Program-made: the position numbers and the translations under genes
Notes under the pieces: generated by a model
Database searches by the model: none
What the model was told of the DNA's origin: nothing
Seen by the model: the letters and a program-made list of their open reading frames with translations, nothing else
Source of the DNA: Gautieria morchelliformis
Lineage: Eukaryota > Basidiomycota > Agaricomycetes > Gomphales > Gomphaceae
Length of the DNA: 64,000 bases
Direction: 5' to 3'
Assembly: GCA_015179125.1 (NCBI GenBank)
Contig: WHVA01000107.1
Coordinates: forward strand, 62,001-126,000
Part shown: piece after piece, positions 38,867 through 49,239 of the stretch
Position numbering within the stretch: the first letter of the stretch is position 1
Layout: each line of letters opens with the position of its first letter

Positions 38867-40596
38867 ATGCAGAATGGGCATTCCAAGGATTTCAATGTTG
38901 CCATTGTTGGGGGAGGTATGGGGGGGTTGGCCCTGGCTGTTGTCCTCACTCGAGGGGGAATCAAGGTCGACATATTTGAACAAGCGGTGATTATTTGCAA
39001 TGAACCTCCGTACAGTCTATACGATACTAAAATAGCACGCCCAGCCTAAATTTGATGAGATTGGTGCAGGGGTAGGGATTGGTGAGCGACTCTCTCGAAG
39101 CATAGGTCGAACAGCAGGTGCTCAAGTAGTTGAAGGTGCCAATGGGGTTCGCGCATTACGTGGTCTCGGAATTTTGGACACTGTCCTTGAGAAGACCGGA
39201 GAACCGCTGGAAAAGCGAGGGTTCTTGTTCATGTCTGGACTTCCAGGCCATGAAATGATTTATGATGTTCGTGAGATTCTGCCATGTGCTAAGAACTGCG
39301 CTGAGAGCTGTATTTTGACTGGTAGTATCCTGTCCTCGACACAGACGTGGCTATGGGTGTGCACAGGGCACGCTTCTTAGACGCACTGGTCAATCTTGTT
39401 CCCGCCGACATCGCACATTTCGATAAGAAATGTAACTCACTCTCGCAATCAGAATCAAACGGTGTCACCATCACATTTAAAGATGGCACGACCCATACCG
39501 CAGACATTGTGATTGGGTGTGATGGTGTCAGGAGTGCAGTCCGAGCCAGTGTGGTAGGTAGCCCCGCTGATTCCAAATTTACAAGGACAGTCGCATTTCG
39601 TGGCCTTATATCTGAGGCGGATGGTGTTGCCGCTTTGGGTGGACCAGTCCACAGGCCAATGGCGTATTTGGGTCCCGATCGCGCAAGTCTCAACGATTTT
39701 GATGTGTCTATCATCCAATAAAATAACACATCTTCTTGTAGCATGTCATTGTGTTTCCGCTCAAAGGAAAGCAGATCGTAAATAATTTCTAGTCGATATG
39801 ACCATAGTTTATTCCCTAACGGTTTCTTCGATGTGGTATAGATTAATATTGTTGTCTTTGCCACGGATCGTAGCAGATCCACCGAAGGAACAGTGGCCGG
39901 GCCAGGGGACACATGGGTGGTTCCATCATCGCAAGCCGAAATGCTTGGACACTTCGTCGGCTGGGGACCTAAGGTTTTAAATCTATTACAGGTACGTCAT
40001 CCTGTGTCATCTTCCCTCTAACAGGCCTCACCATTACCCACAACCCATAGCACTTGAAGAACCCGAGCAAGTGGCTCCTACACTCTGTGAGTCCGCCCTT
40101 AGACTCGTACGTACGGGAGAAGGTAGCTCTTTTAGGGGACGCGGTAAGATATGAAGTTCATCGTAATCTGGAAGAATCCTCACTCATGATTACCAGGCAC
40201 ATAGTATGCTTCCACATCTCGGGGCTGGGGCTGGCCAAGCCATGGAAGATGCATTACTTCTCGGGAAGTTGCTCACGCACCCCTCTACCAGTCTATCCAA
40301 CGTAGGAGTAAGCATGTATAAGCACATGATCTATGTGTATCTTCATTTATTTTGCTTCTCAGCCTGTGCTTCAGGCCTACGATAGCGTACGTCGTCCTCG
40401 CGCCAACGGCGTACTCACGGGTAGCTATGTCGCTGGTGAAATTTACGAGTACGCCGGACCAAGTGGGCCCTCACTTGAAGGATTACGGAAAGATCTCACT
40501 GGTATATTTGATTCCGTGTGGCATCGCGACCTAGACGAGGATTGCCGTACAGCTGTGAAATTTTTGATCGACAGGCAGGTGTTTGATAGCGTCTAA
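38867..40596 (+). CDS. FAD-dependent monooxygenase, salicylate-hydroxylase-like
   Basis: The ATG at 38867 (MQNGHSKDF) is followed at once by the FAD-binding VAIVGGGMGGLALAVVL. Multiple short introns are needed; after the first, KFDEIGAGVGI continues the FAD site. Next are ANGVRALRGLG, GVHRARFLDAL, the DG-motif DIVIGCDGVRSAVR, and the third FAD/ribityl motif split by an intron: VALLGDA, then AHSMLPHLGAGAGQAMEDA. The last exon has AYDSVRRPRANGV and ends at 40596. This is the group A flavoprotein monooxygenase fold, which hydroxylates aromatic rings using NAD(P)H and oxygen. The true substrate is unknown, and salicylate is only the nearest named relative. The section 39700-39960 is the hardest to splice, so a decayed exon cannot be excluded. 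It is probably cytosolic. Confidence 0.85.
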
Positions 40597-40913
40597 TGCA
40601 TCGTCTGGGAACACCATCGATATGTCTGCATAGAGGTCAGATATTGCTCATGCAGCATAGACCATTCTGTAGCATATATCAATACAATACACATTGTGCT
40701 ACGAAGGACTGGAATATCAGGTGGAGGGAACCCTGCTTTGGTTCTCTCAATTGCTACACGGTCGCGCGATGACCTGGCGATTAATCAATAGCAACGACGT
40801 GAAATTGAGACACTGAGAGCAAGTCTCTTGCGCTGTGGGCGTGAAAACATAAACCTTTATGGATACCTATGGGCGTGTCTTAGACGCCACTTTGACCTTG
40901 GTTTCGACGGCGT

Positions 40914-41585
40914 ATGGTAAGGAAGTCACATACTGACTTGTCAGCCTCAATTTTCGCACTCTAACCTTTATCGTCTCGCAGGCTTCCCTTCATTTCTGTT
41001 CAGAATGTAATAACTTGCTCTATCCACGTGTGCGTCTGCAACCTGCTGCTGCTGCTTATGAGTACCTCATTCACCTTACGGATGTTCAGGCTGACCCTGC
41101 ACGTCGCATTCTTGTATACGCATGTCGCATATGCCAGTATGACGAGATCGGAGAGAACATATGTGTCTACAGGAACGATCTAGTGACAGTAACAAAGTAA
41201 GCCCTTCGATGCATTTCATGGTTCCTCCTTGTTCTACTCGCTGTATCTAGAGAACAGCCAGGTGTTACTATCGATCTAGGACATGATCCAACGCTTGTAC
41301 GGCTGTCCGTAGCTTTTCATTGCACCCGTGGCTTACGTTGTCAATTAGCCGCACTCCAATATGCGTTGCCCCTCGTGTGGTCATGATGAGTGTGCATCCT
41401 TTTATTGCTTGAGGAGTATGGCCTCACGCCTTGCCAGTTCCGTTTTCTATCAAGACCAATCGAAGCGGAGGGAGACACGTTTGATCCTATTTTACGTGTG
41501 CTGCAAGTGTGGCCATAGTTTTATGGACCCCGACTTGAAGGAGTATACTGGACCTCAGGGTGGTGGGGGTGCGGATCCAAGTTGA
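40914..41585 (+). CDS. RPB9: RNA polymerase II subunit RPB9
   Basis: The best model puts the start codon alone in the first coding exon: ATG at 40914-40916, intron 40917-40981 (GTAAGG to CGCAG), then ASLHFCSECNNLLYP. A 65-bp intron follows, then YACRICQYDE, completing the first Cys4 zinc ribbon. Introns at 41197-41250 and 41297-41348 interrupt the linker. The second ribbon, MRCPSCGHDE and LFYVCCKCGHSFMD, matches the C-terminal TFIIS-like domain, and the stop is at 41583-41585. All eight Cys are present. RPB9 sits on the jaw of Pol II and works with TFIIS in transcript cleavage and fidelity. A possible 39-bp intron near 41420-41458 would remove a non-conserved insert after CASFY. The tail GGGGADPS is slightly longer than usual. 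Confidence 0.9.
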
Positions 41586-42344
41586 CAGGATGTCCAGGCA
41601 GCTCAATGGAGCTCGTCGAAGTTGTGATAAGGTCCGTCGTTTGATAGGAGTGTTTTATCCCGGGTTGGATGCGGATCGACCATAAATTGTATTCCATGCC
41701 AAAATACGCCTGTTACTATTCATTGCAGTTTCTCAGGGATAAAGCTCTGTGAAAACTTGTCTGTGGAACTTGAAGGTAGCGACTGGCGTCTTCCAATGAG
41801 GGCTGTTTCGACACCCTCGAGAAGAACTAGTAAGCACCGACCTTCAATATGGTTCGAGATGTACTGATATCAGCTCAGTCGCGTATACATCAGGCACTCT
41901 GTACACCCTCCGGGTCAAATGCTCGGCCAGCGTTGGTTTTTTTGTTTTGTTTTTTTTTTCTTTTTTTTTTGAAGGAAATCGTGAGAAAACTCTAGAATGC
42001 ACAATGTGCTATACAGGCTAGGGCCCGAATATTGTATGCAAAGACTTCTTTCACATTCTTTGCTTGCAGCACCTCTGCACGATTTCTGCACCGAAACAGC
42101 AAGAGGGCGTGATATGATCGCGGGTCCGGGGTCAGCCACGGAAAGTTTTGATAAATCTTGCGCTGCGGGGTCTTTCCGATGGAACGTCTCAATTGGGCTC
42201 GAGGTTTCATGTGGTCACCTCAGGCTGCCTCCTGCACGCCTTCTGCCGGGTCGACGGAGGTCGCGGAGCCGTTTCCATGCGTCCCCGGCAGTGTCTTGCG
42301 CGGCGCAAACTATCCGCGATTACCCTTCACTATTCAAAGTCACA
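41586..42344. other. intergenic region with poly-T run
   Basis: No gene is supported. A T-rich tract of about 35 bp lies at 41936-41971. Overlapping open frames at 41997-42467 have no recognisable motif. Confidence 0.35.
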
Positions 42345-42626
42345 ATGGCGATTCATGTAAGCCATTTCGAGTTCCTCCTTTCCTCTCACCCTCTCGTTGC
42401 CTCATTGCAGTTTGCGAACGTAGGTGAATCTGCCCCGATCACGTTTGCCGGATCGAGACATTTATGAGCCCGGTTTAGATTTCCTGCGCGAGCAGCGGGG
42501 CTTCGAAATTGCTGCATGTGGTCGCTACTCACCCTCACATGCTTTCAGGTGCGATCTCCTCCCTGGCATATACAGCACACCTGTCGGCGTGGTTCCCAAC
42601 ACCCCACGTGGGCAAATTTCGCCTTA

Positions 42627-42930
42627 CACTGCAGGCATAGAAAGGTTTTCTGGTCTGAACAACTGTTCAAAAATTGTAAAGATTTTCCAAATATTTTTAG
42701 AGTTTTTTATGTGAAAAAACTATAATAAAATTATGCGTTTTTATTAGAATTTGTCAAGCAAGAAAATTGTAAAAAATTCAAAGTTTTTTGCAGGGTTTTT
42801 TTTTTGTGTTTTCACAAAGAAACTTATAAAAATATGGAAAGCCAGACTGGACAGCTCCATTTTTAGCTGCCGCGCCACCGTTCCGGGCGCGATTTATCAG
42901 CGGATGAGTCGGCATGGGCCTTAGACCCCA
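42627..42930 (+). repeat. left terminal inverted repeat
   Basis: About 304 bp, AT-rich outer part and GC-rich inner part, ending near CTTAGACCCCA. It is the reverse complement of 44934-45210 with scattered differences and small indels. Confidence 0.8.
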
Positions 42931-43197
42931 GACAGTAATACATCATATACATAATTCGATACTTCTTGCAGGCTGGCGCGTCATTACCTCGACGCGTTGT
43001 TGACGTGTCACTGTTGCACAACAGTGACGCCGTGCCGACTGCTACATTGTTGTACCGCTGTCTCCTTTTAAAATTTGTGGCTGCTGCTCAAATGAAATAC
43101 ATTGTGGGGATTGGATTATGCAGCACTCCTTATACAGAGGAGTTGAAGTGGGCAACGGTCCAGCATCATCTGAACAGTAATGTTGGTCACAAATTGC

Positions 43198-43593
43198 CAC
43201 TTTGCAGAAGCATCTGACATGTAGCTTTACTAGTCCAAATGGCCTTGTGCCATTTTGATGGATGCAGTGCTGACAACGTGCAACTCCGGCTCACACCGAA
43301 TGCCTCTGCTTTCCTGGACAGCCTGAATCAACAAGATGAAGGTATGTGACACTCATTGATTTCACTTACTGCCCTCTTCGTCTGCTTAGTTCGGATCTTT
43401 TGTAGAGCTGAGACGACAGCAGGCCATATACATTGCGCTACAGATAATTGGTGGTCACATTGGACTTCCTATCCTCCTTTTCTCTATCTTTTCCAAAACG
43501 GCGCACCGGGATCTTACATTTCTTGACTTTTATTTCATGTGGATATTTTCCAGCGTGACTTTCTCTGTCAGGTGAGTCAAATGCTTGTCGTAT
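43198..43593 (+). pseudogene. captured 5' fragment of the membrane-protein gene
   Basis: About 395 bp at roughly 85 percent identity (by eye) to 46712-47115. It includes the coding text equivalent to PNASAFLDSLN, an intron, and IIGGHIGLPILL to WIFSSVTFS. The intron donor that is GT in the downstream gene reads AT here, so this copy probably no longer splices normally. It stops within the next intron. Confidence 0.7.
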
Positions 43594-43771
43594 ACAGCAG
43601 AAGTTCGCCTTCTTCCCATCTCGGATGAGCAGCTCCCCCAGACGCTCGTATGATCGGGAGCAGCCTGCACTAGAGTGATATCATCAGGCAGCATACCCCA
43701 CAAGCCGGTTTCTGGGGTGTTCAGTTCATCTGGTCTTCCCCTCCTGAGCCCGACTTGTTGCACTTGAATAT

Positions 43772-44080
43772 TTGAGTTTGACCATGCTTCTCTGCAGCTC
43801 CATTCAATCTCCCCCTGCCCCCCCCCCCGCCGCCGCTTCAATCTCCCGCCGCCTCCCACTGTGCAAGCACATGTGTGCCTCGCAATCTCGCATTTGCTGC
43901 AGAAAAAAAAGTTTTTACTGCAACAAGCGTAATATTGCAAGCGAGTCAAACTGGTGCAGTCAGTGTGTGCAACGTGGCGTCAAATGCCAACGGCCTACTA
44001 AGTCTCAGCGCGATAGCAGGCCGATGAGGTGGGCTGAGGATGCTGATGCCCCGCCCGCCAGCGGGAGCCAACAGTATTAG
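43772..44080 (+). CDS. short Cys-containing ORF inside the TIR element
   Basis: The open frame has no ATG of good context at its start; the first ATG is at 43782. It carries a CNKRN, WCSQCVQRGVKC cluster that resembles the C-x2-C-x5-C clusters of agaricomycete zinc-cluster-like proteins, then a Lys/Arg-rich tail. It may be a captured exon. No function is assigned. Confidence 0.25.
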   Translation: MSLTMLLCSSIQSPPAPPPAAASISRRLPLCKHMCASQSRICCRKKSFYCNKRNIASESNWCSQCVQRGVKCQRPTKSQRDSRPMRWAEDADAPPASGSQQY

Positions 44081-44096
44081 CGAATTGTGACGACGA

Positions 44097-44137
44097 AAGA
44101 CCTATTGTGTCAAGGCCAACTCGACACAATAGGTCTT
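44097..44137. repeat. perfect 15-bp inverted repeat (hairpin)
   Basis: Arms AAGACCTATTGTGTC (44097-44111) and GACACAATAGGTCTT (44123-44137) with an 11-base loop, in the middle of the TIR element. Confidence 0.85.
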
Positions 44138-44933
44138 CAGCTGACAAGGTGGCAGTCACGGTAGCATCGTTGTAAGGGGGCGAACAGGCGACGTGGCGTT
44201 TTCTCTGACTGCGTCGCAGCTCCTCACGGGACGACAAGAGAAGAACTTAGTTGCTATGATACTTACGCTACCGCAAGGTGTCTAATATATAGCGCCACGC
44301 CTGATTCCCATGACACTTATATGCTCTTTATTTTTTTGTGTTCTGAGATATATACATATTTTGCATGTGTTGCTTTTGCGATCCATTGTCCATCCCATTG
44401 TTTATCCTGCTATCTTTGCTATCGTTGCTATCTTCAAGGCGGTCCCCATTCCTTGATTTTCACACCTCTTTGCTATGCCCTCCAAGTAACCCGACTGTGC
44501 TTTGAGTTCTTTTGGGTTCCCTGTCGAGACCTAATTGGGTATCTGGCAACACAAGTGTGCACCTTGACACGTGGCGTGGAAGTATGGATATATCATGGGC
44601 GGTGTGGCATGCAGCCAGGCAGCTCTGGAGGCCAGTCACTGGCAGCACATACGTTCCCTGTAGGCTTTGAAACAGTCGTTATTTCTGGTTTGCCTCCTAT
44701 GGTACGTGCCACGGATTCAGAAATAGTGAATCAGCAGAGGAGCGGTCCAGTTTACAGCTTTACTATGCCCGAGATATATTGAACATGCTTGCATACATAT
44801 CCTTGCTGCTCAAGGAGTTTCACTCAGCAGTGGCACTGTGGATTCAAAACAGAGTCGCACCTCTCCTGGGTACACTCCAAGTGGCCACACGTTAGCGATG
44901 TAGCGACGGTCACAAGCTTTATAGAGCTGTTCC

Positions 44934-45210
44934 TGGGGTCTAAGGCCTCATGCCGACCCATCCGCTGATAAATCGTCACCGAAACAATGGCGCGGTGGCT
45001 AAAACTGGAGCTGTCCAGTCTGGCTTTCCATATAAAAACACATAAAAAACCCTGCAAAAAACTTGAAATTTTTTTACAATTTTCTTGCTAAACAAATTCT
45101 AACAAAAATACAAAAGTTTTTTTACATCAAAAACACTAAAAACATTTGGAATATCTTTACAGTTTTTTGAACAGTTTTTCAGACCAAAAAATTTTTAGAT
45201 GCCTCCAGTG
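44934..45210 (-). repeat. right terminal inverted repeat
   Basis: About 277 bp, reverse complement of the left repeat, ending CAGTG before TTA. Confidence 0.8.
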
Positions 45211-45394
45211 TTACCAACCACCTCAGCGCGGGACCTCACGCGCCCCAACTCCGATTGGACCGCGTGTGATGGCTCTAGCGTCCGTTTTGGCAACCTCCAA
45301 GATTTTTGGACCGATCCTGCGCAACGTTCACAAGCACCACAAGTGCGCTCCTGCATGGCTTTTCAAAGACGTATCGGGCGCGTATCGTCGTTAG

Positions 45395-46700
45395 CGGGTG
45401 CACCCCGATCATGCTGGAACTTCAAGCGAATCTCACGTGAGGCGTCTCGCAAGCACTGCCTTCGGTACAGTATGAATGACACTTGAAGGCCTCTCCAATT
45501 GATGATACGTTCCATCGTCGAATTGTTTGGCATTGTCGCGAGCACAGAGCAAAATTCTAAGTAGCAGAATGTGTGATTGACTGCACCTGAGGCTGAACTG
45601 CAGTTATTAAAGTGGAATGATGTCCGTGAGTTAAAATGTGTAATCTGTTGGCATTTTGAACTTCTTAGCTTGGTAGTATCACCTGGTGGATCAATGTATA
45701 TATGGAAGATGCGGTGCTTCAAGAAAGATCAGATATATATACAGAAGCTCCAATATCATTTGACAGATCCGGGCAACTGGAAATTGGAAGTGAGCCTCCA
45801 GCTCCCTTTGAATGAGGCCGCAAAATGCGCAAGAATATAGGCCATCTTGAATGGACCGTGACTAGACGAATGCACTCTTAGCTGATGACGTCGATTGGTG
45901 CGACGATTGCTGAGAGATGGTATGAGAAATGAAAGTATGGCTTACAGTATATATATAGTACGCTCGGAGCAATATTGAATTGCTGTGCTATAGGTAGCGT
46001 GCCACACCGGCTGTACTACTAACGTCGACAGGACAATACGACACCAGCCAGGAATAAACCCCAGTGATAATCATCCGATGGGAGGTGGAACGGTTGGTAT
46101 ATATCATGACGCGAGCACACAGTGCACACTATGTACTAGGCCCTCAGTTCCAGTTCCTCCGGTCTCAGCCTCATGGCTGCCGCGGCCCGTGGGGTAATTT
46201 TGGTTCGTGGACCCCCACTCTTATAACCGAACAGTTCAGGCGGATGGAGTCAATCACTGATTCTATTACTTGGAAATTTTCTCTGTGCTCGCGAAAATGC
46301 TCGGGATTGCTCTGAGTCTACTCTTCATCTCTGCTAGTAAGCATAATATTTTGGATATTGCGCGGAGAACTTGAACTTATGCCTGCGTTCAGTCAATGCA
46401 TTTGACATGACATTGCCGGCCACTCTTCCATTGTCGGCCCCTCTTCCCAATGGGACAATGGAGATACAGGTGAACTGTTTAGTCACTATGGAAGTTCCAC
46501 TGAAAATAGGAGCTAACACTGGCGAAGTGTCCGCCGGACGCTGCTAGTATAAGACAGCATGCGCAACCATGTACACTAGTCCGTGGCTGCTGCTCAAACA
46601 ATGGAATCCTGGGTATTGCGATTGTGGGCTTGTGCGGGGTTCCTGAATCTGACCCCAGCGCGCAGGCAATGACACAGTATGAAATAAACCGTAACCTTGT
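45395..46700. other. stretch without a confident gene
   Basis: Several short open frames (45577-45840, 46064-46315) lack motifs and splice support. The right end is the promoter or first-exon region of the membrane-protein gene. Confidence 0.35.
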
Positions 46701-46714
46701 CAGTTGGCTTTACC

Positions 46715-48611
46715 ACTGCAGAAACATCTGACGTTTTGCTGTACTAGTCCAAATAGCCTTGTGCCATTTTGATGGACACAGTGCTGACAATGTGCAACTC
46801 CTGCTCACACCGAATTCCTCGGCTTTCCTGGATAGTCTGAATCGACCAGATGAACGTGTGTGAAACTCATTACTGTAATTTCCTTCCTGCCCTCTTCATC
46901 TGCTTAGTGCGGACCTTTTGCAGAGCTGAGGCAACATCAGGCCATATACCGTGCGCTAGAGATAATCGGGGGTCACATTGGACTTCCCATCCTCCTCCTT
47001 TTCTCTATCTTTTCGAAAACGGCGCAACGGGATTTTACATTTCTTAACTTTTGCCTCACGTGGATCTTTTCCAGCGTAACTTTCTCTGTCGGGTGAGTCA
47101 AATTCCTGTCGTATTTCGGGTCACTTCACTTAACTACGGGATACGGCAGACTATACCGTTTGGGGCCAGCAAGCTTCCTCTTAAATCTTCCATCCATTCA
47201 CTCCTATCAGGAGTGCTTGAACCAGGCAGCGCTTGTCTCCGGCACTCAGGCGATGACTGATACCGCCATGTGTGCATTGATTGTTCAGGTAGCTGCGTTC
47301 TTCTATCGCCATGACGAGTACACAATTCAGACACACATAGCTTTGGTTTGATTTCAGAGCTGCTATTCATGGGCCTCGTAGTCCCAGACAAATTTGATGG
47401 ACGAGAGCTACGGTAGATCTCATTTGTCATCACCTGTCATTGGTATTTATGAAAGCTTTCTTCACTACCCAGCTTTTATCAGCGCCATACGTGGCTCTAT
47501 TGGCGTTGCCTGCACTCGGCGCTCGCGTTGACTTCGTCAGACCTCATTGCTTTTACGGCTAAGCCTCCTCTGATTTTGAATCTAGCTTCAGTTTCAATCT
47601 GGAAGATTAGTTGCCTCCGAGAAAAGTTTTTATTGCATGTTATTTAATAATAACACCTTGTGAGCACTTTCCATGCCTTCATCTAGGCTTTGCAAACCGA
47701 CCACGACCTCCACAGCCTTATCTCTCAGTACACCGTATTGGTCTCCATCTTGATTGTCACTCTCATATTTGATGGTATGTTGACCCTCACTGTGTTGCTT
47801 CCCTAATCTGTTTCAAAGCATGCATAATCCACATTCTGTACCGTCGTTGGCGATTTTTTCAACAGACTGGAGGGAAGGCACTTAGAGTACCACTCTCTGT
47901 TGTTTTTCGTGTCGTCATCTTTGCCGCGTATCGCATTGTGGCCGCTGTGTATGTTCCCTTTCCCCATATGCTGTCTCTGTGTCCTGTGTCTGATCATTTG
48001 CATGGATATCCGCTCGGCTACATACGGACTTGCCACCGTGAAAGAGCCTATATGGCAACCGTGCTTAACGCTCAGAGATTCTATGTCCTTACTGGTGGCA
48101 CTAATGCAATGGGCATTGGTATCTCTGGGGACGCCATCTCTGAGTCCCCAAGTGCGTTGTGCCCCCCATCGCGCTATAGTGACCGTTCTAGTACTCACGA
48201 GCTCCAAATGTCATAGCCTCTTTGATCCCTGTGTGGGCCGACATGCTGCAAGCTGGAAGTGCGTTCTGGCTGTCATCATGCTAGTGACCGTACCAATACT
48301 CACGAGCTCCAACGGTCATAGCCCCTCTCGTTGCCTTTCTTATCTTTGGCACGAGCAAGGTGAGCATTGTTGTTCTAGTAATTCCGTAGCTGGAGCTGCT
48401 ATCTCAGGAATTTCTTAACGCCTGGATGTTTTGGAGATGGTTCAACCCCATTCTCGCTACTTCGATGTGCCGTCGCAGAAGGTCTCCAGTCACACCAAGG
48501 GAACCCAATGTGTACGGAGAGGTTGTCGATAATGAGAATGTGGTCTCCAGCGATAGCGTATGGGATATTAGGCAAGAAATGAAGAGTACCGATGAGTGTT
48601 TGCCCCTGTAG
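46715..48611 (+). CDS. multi-helix membrane protein, agaricomycete seven-helix-type family
   Basis: Exons give LLLTPNSSAFLDSLN, then after an intron GPFAELRQHQAIYRALEI and helix 1 IIGGHIGLPILLLFSIFS. Then come helix 2 LNFCLTWIFSSVTFS, a CLNQAALVSGTQAMTDTA loop and helix ending ALIVQ, then LLFMGLVVPDKFDG. Later helices lie around 47450-47560, SQYTVLVSILIVTLIF (47735-47770), and VVFRVVIFAAYRIVAA. The last exon has LNAWMFWRWFNP and a charged cytosolic tail rich in Ser, Asp and Arg, stopping at 48611. The N-terminal start codon could not be fixed; an upstream intron ending near 46735 is likely. The family looks receptor-like, but no ligand is known. The segment 48170-48330 holds an internal near-duplication, and the splice pattern at 47560-48400 is uncertain. 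Confidence 0.6.
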
Positions 48612-48660
48612 TTTTTCTTTTCAATTTTCTTTGACAATTTGTTTCGGTCACGGCGTATTC

Positions 48661-48704
48661 TATCAGTTTAGTGTCATGTCCTTATCAGTTTAGTGTCATG
48701 TCCT
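48661..48704. repeat. two-unit 22-bp tandem repeat
   Basis: TATCAGTTTAGTGTCATGTCCT occurs twice head to tail just downstream of the membrane-protein gene. Confidence 0.9.
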
Positions 48705-49239
48705 TATATATCTGTGTCTCCGCACATATCTGGACTTCAGTCGCAACTTTCGGGTTGCATTGTCATGGTCTCGTGACCTATGCAAGTTCTGGCCCACCGT
48801 TAGGGTCTTAGAGGAAGCAGCCAGCTTCTATTCAAGGTAGTTACTGGAGGGTGGGGTTAGAGTCAAAAGAGTAGCAGAGGGAGCATACGCCAGAGAATAA
48901 CATGATAATCAAATCCAATTGATAGAAATCATAAGTATCTTGCCAAACACGTCAGAGAAAGCGGCGGATGGCAACTGCTACACGGGTGCCCGGGATCTGG
49001 AAGGGAGGGGAGTTGGGAAGTGTGTAATGCCCCGAGCTGCAAGATGTGGGAGGGAGCCGAAGAGCTCGAATCAGGGGGCATGGTCATAGGGAATTGTGAA
49101 CGAAGAGATGAAAGAGAAACCGGGGAAAGAGAATACCAGGCAGTTGGCAGTCAAGGCCATCATCCTTGTCTGCATGGCCAATACCGAAGATTTGCTGGGA
49201 CTGGGCCAGGGGCCCATCTGTTAAATGCATGGTTTAGTT
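48705..49239. other. stretch without a recognisable gene
   Basis: No supported gene. The right part may be the 3' end of the decayed minus-strand gene next to it. Confidence 0.3.

Larger units (their letters stand above)
42627..45210. mobile_element. 2.58-kb non-autonomous DNA transposon, CACTG termini, gene fragment inside
   Basis: Terminal inverted repeats: left 42627-about 42930 and right about 44934-45210, beginning CACTGCAGGCAT and ending ATGCCTCCAGTG. They share long blocks such as GCCAGACTGGACAGCTCC and GATTTATCAGCGGATG. TTA flanks both ends (42624-42626 and 45211-45213). No transposase is visible. The left interior (43198-43593) is a diverged copy of the first part of the membrane-protein gene at 46.7 kb, including intron sequence. 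The middle has a Cys-containing short ORF and a perfect hairpin. Termini and a 3-bp duplication suit the CACTA/CMC group, but PIF/Harbinger-type TTA insertion is an alternative. Confidence 0.75.
42345..45394 (+). pseudogene. unknown ORF split by a TIR transposon
   Basis: ATG 42345 (MAIH), an intron of about 67 bp, then an exon beginning VNLPRSRLPDRDIYEP that is open to 42626. There the element 42627-45210 begins. After the element and one copy of the TTA duplication, the same frame continues from 45214 (QPPQRGTSRAPTPIG) to a stop at 45394, through MALASVLATSKIFGPIL and HKHHKCAPAWLF. The joined frame stays open and its composition (Pro/Arg-rich) matches on both sides, so it was probably a coding gene before insertion. 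I do not recognise the product. A further intron around 42549 is possible. Confidence 0.45.

Noticed and set aside
41936-41971. Poly-T run as the tail of a third retroposon copy
   Set aside because: No flanking target repeat and no similarity to the retroposon body next to it.
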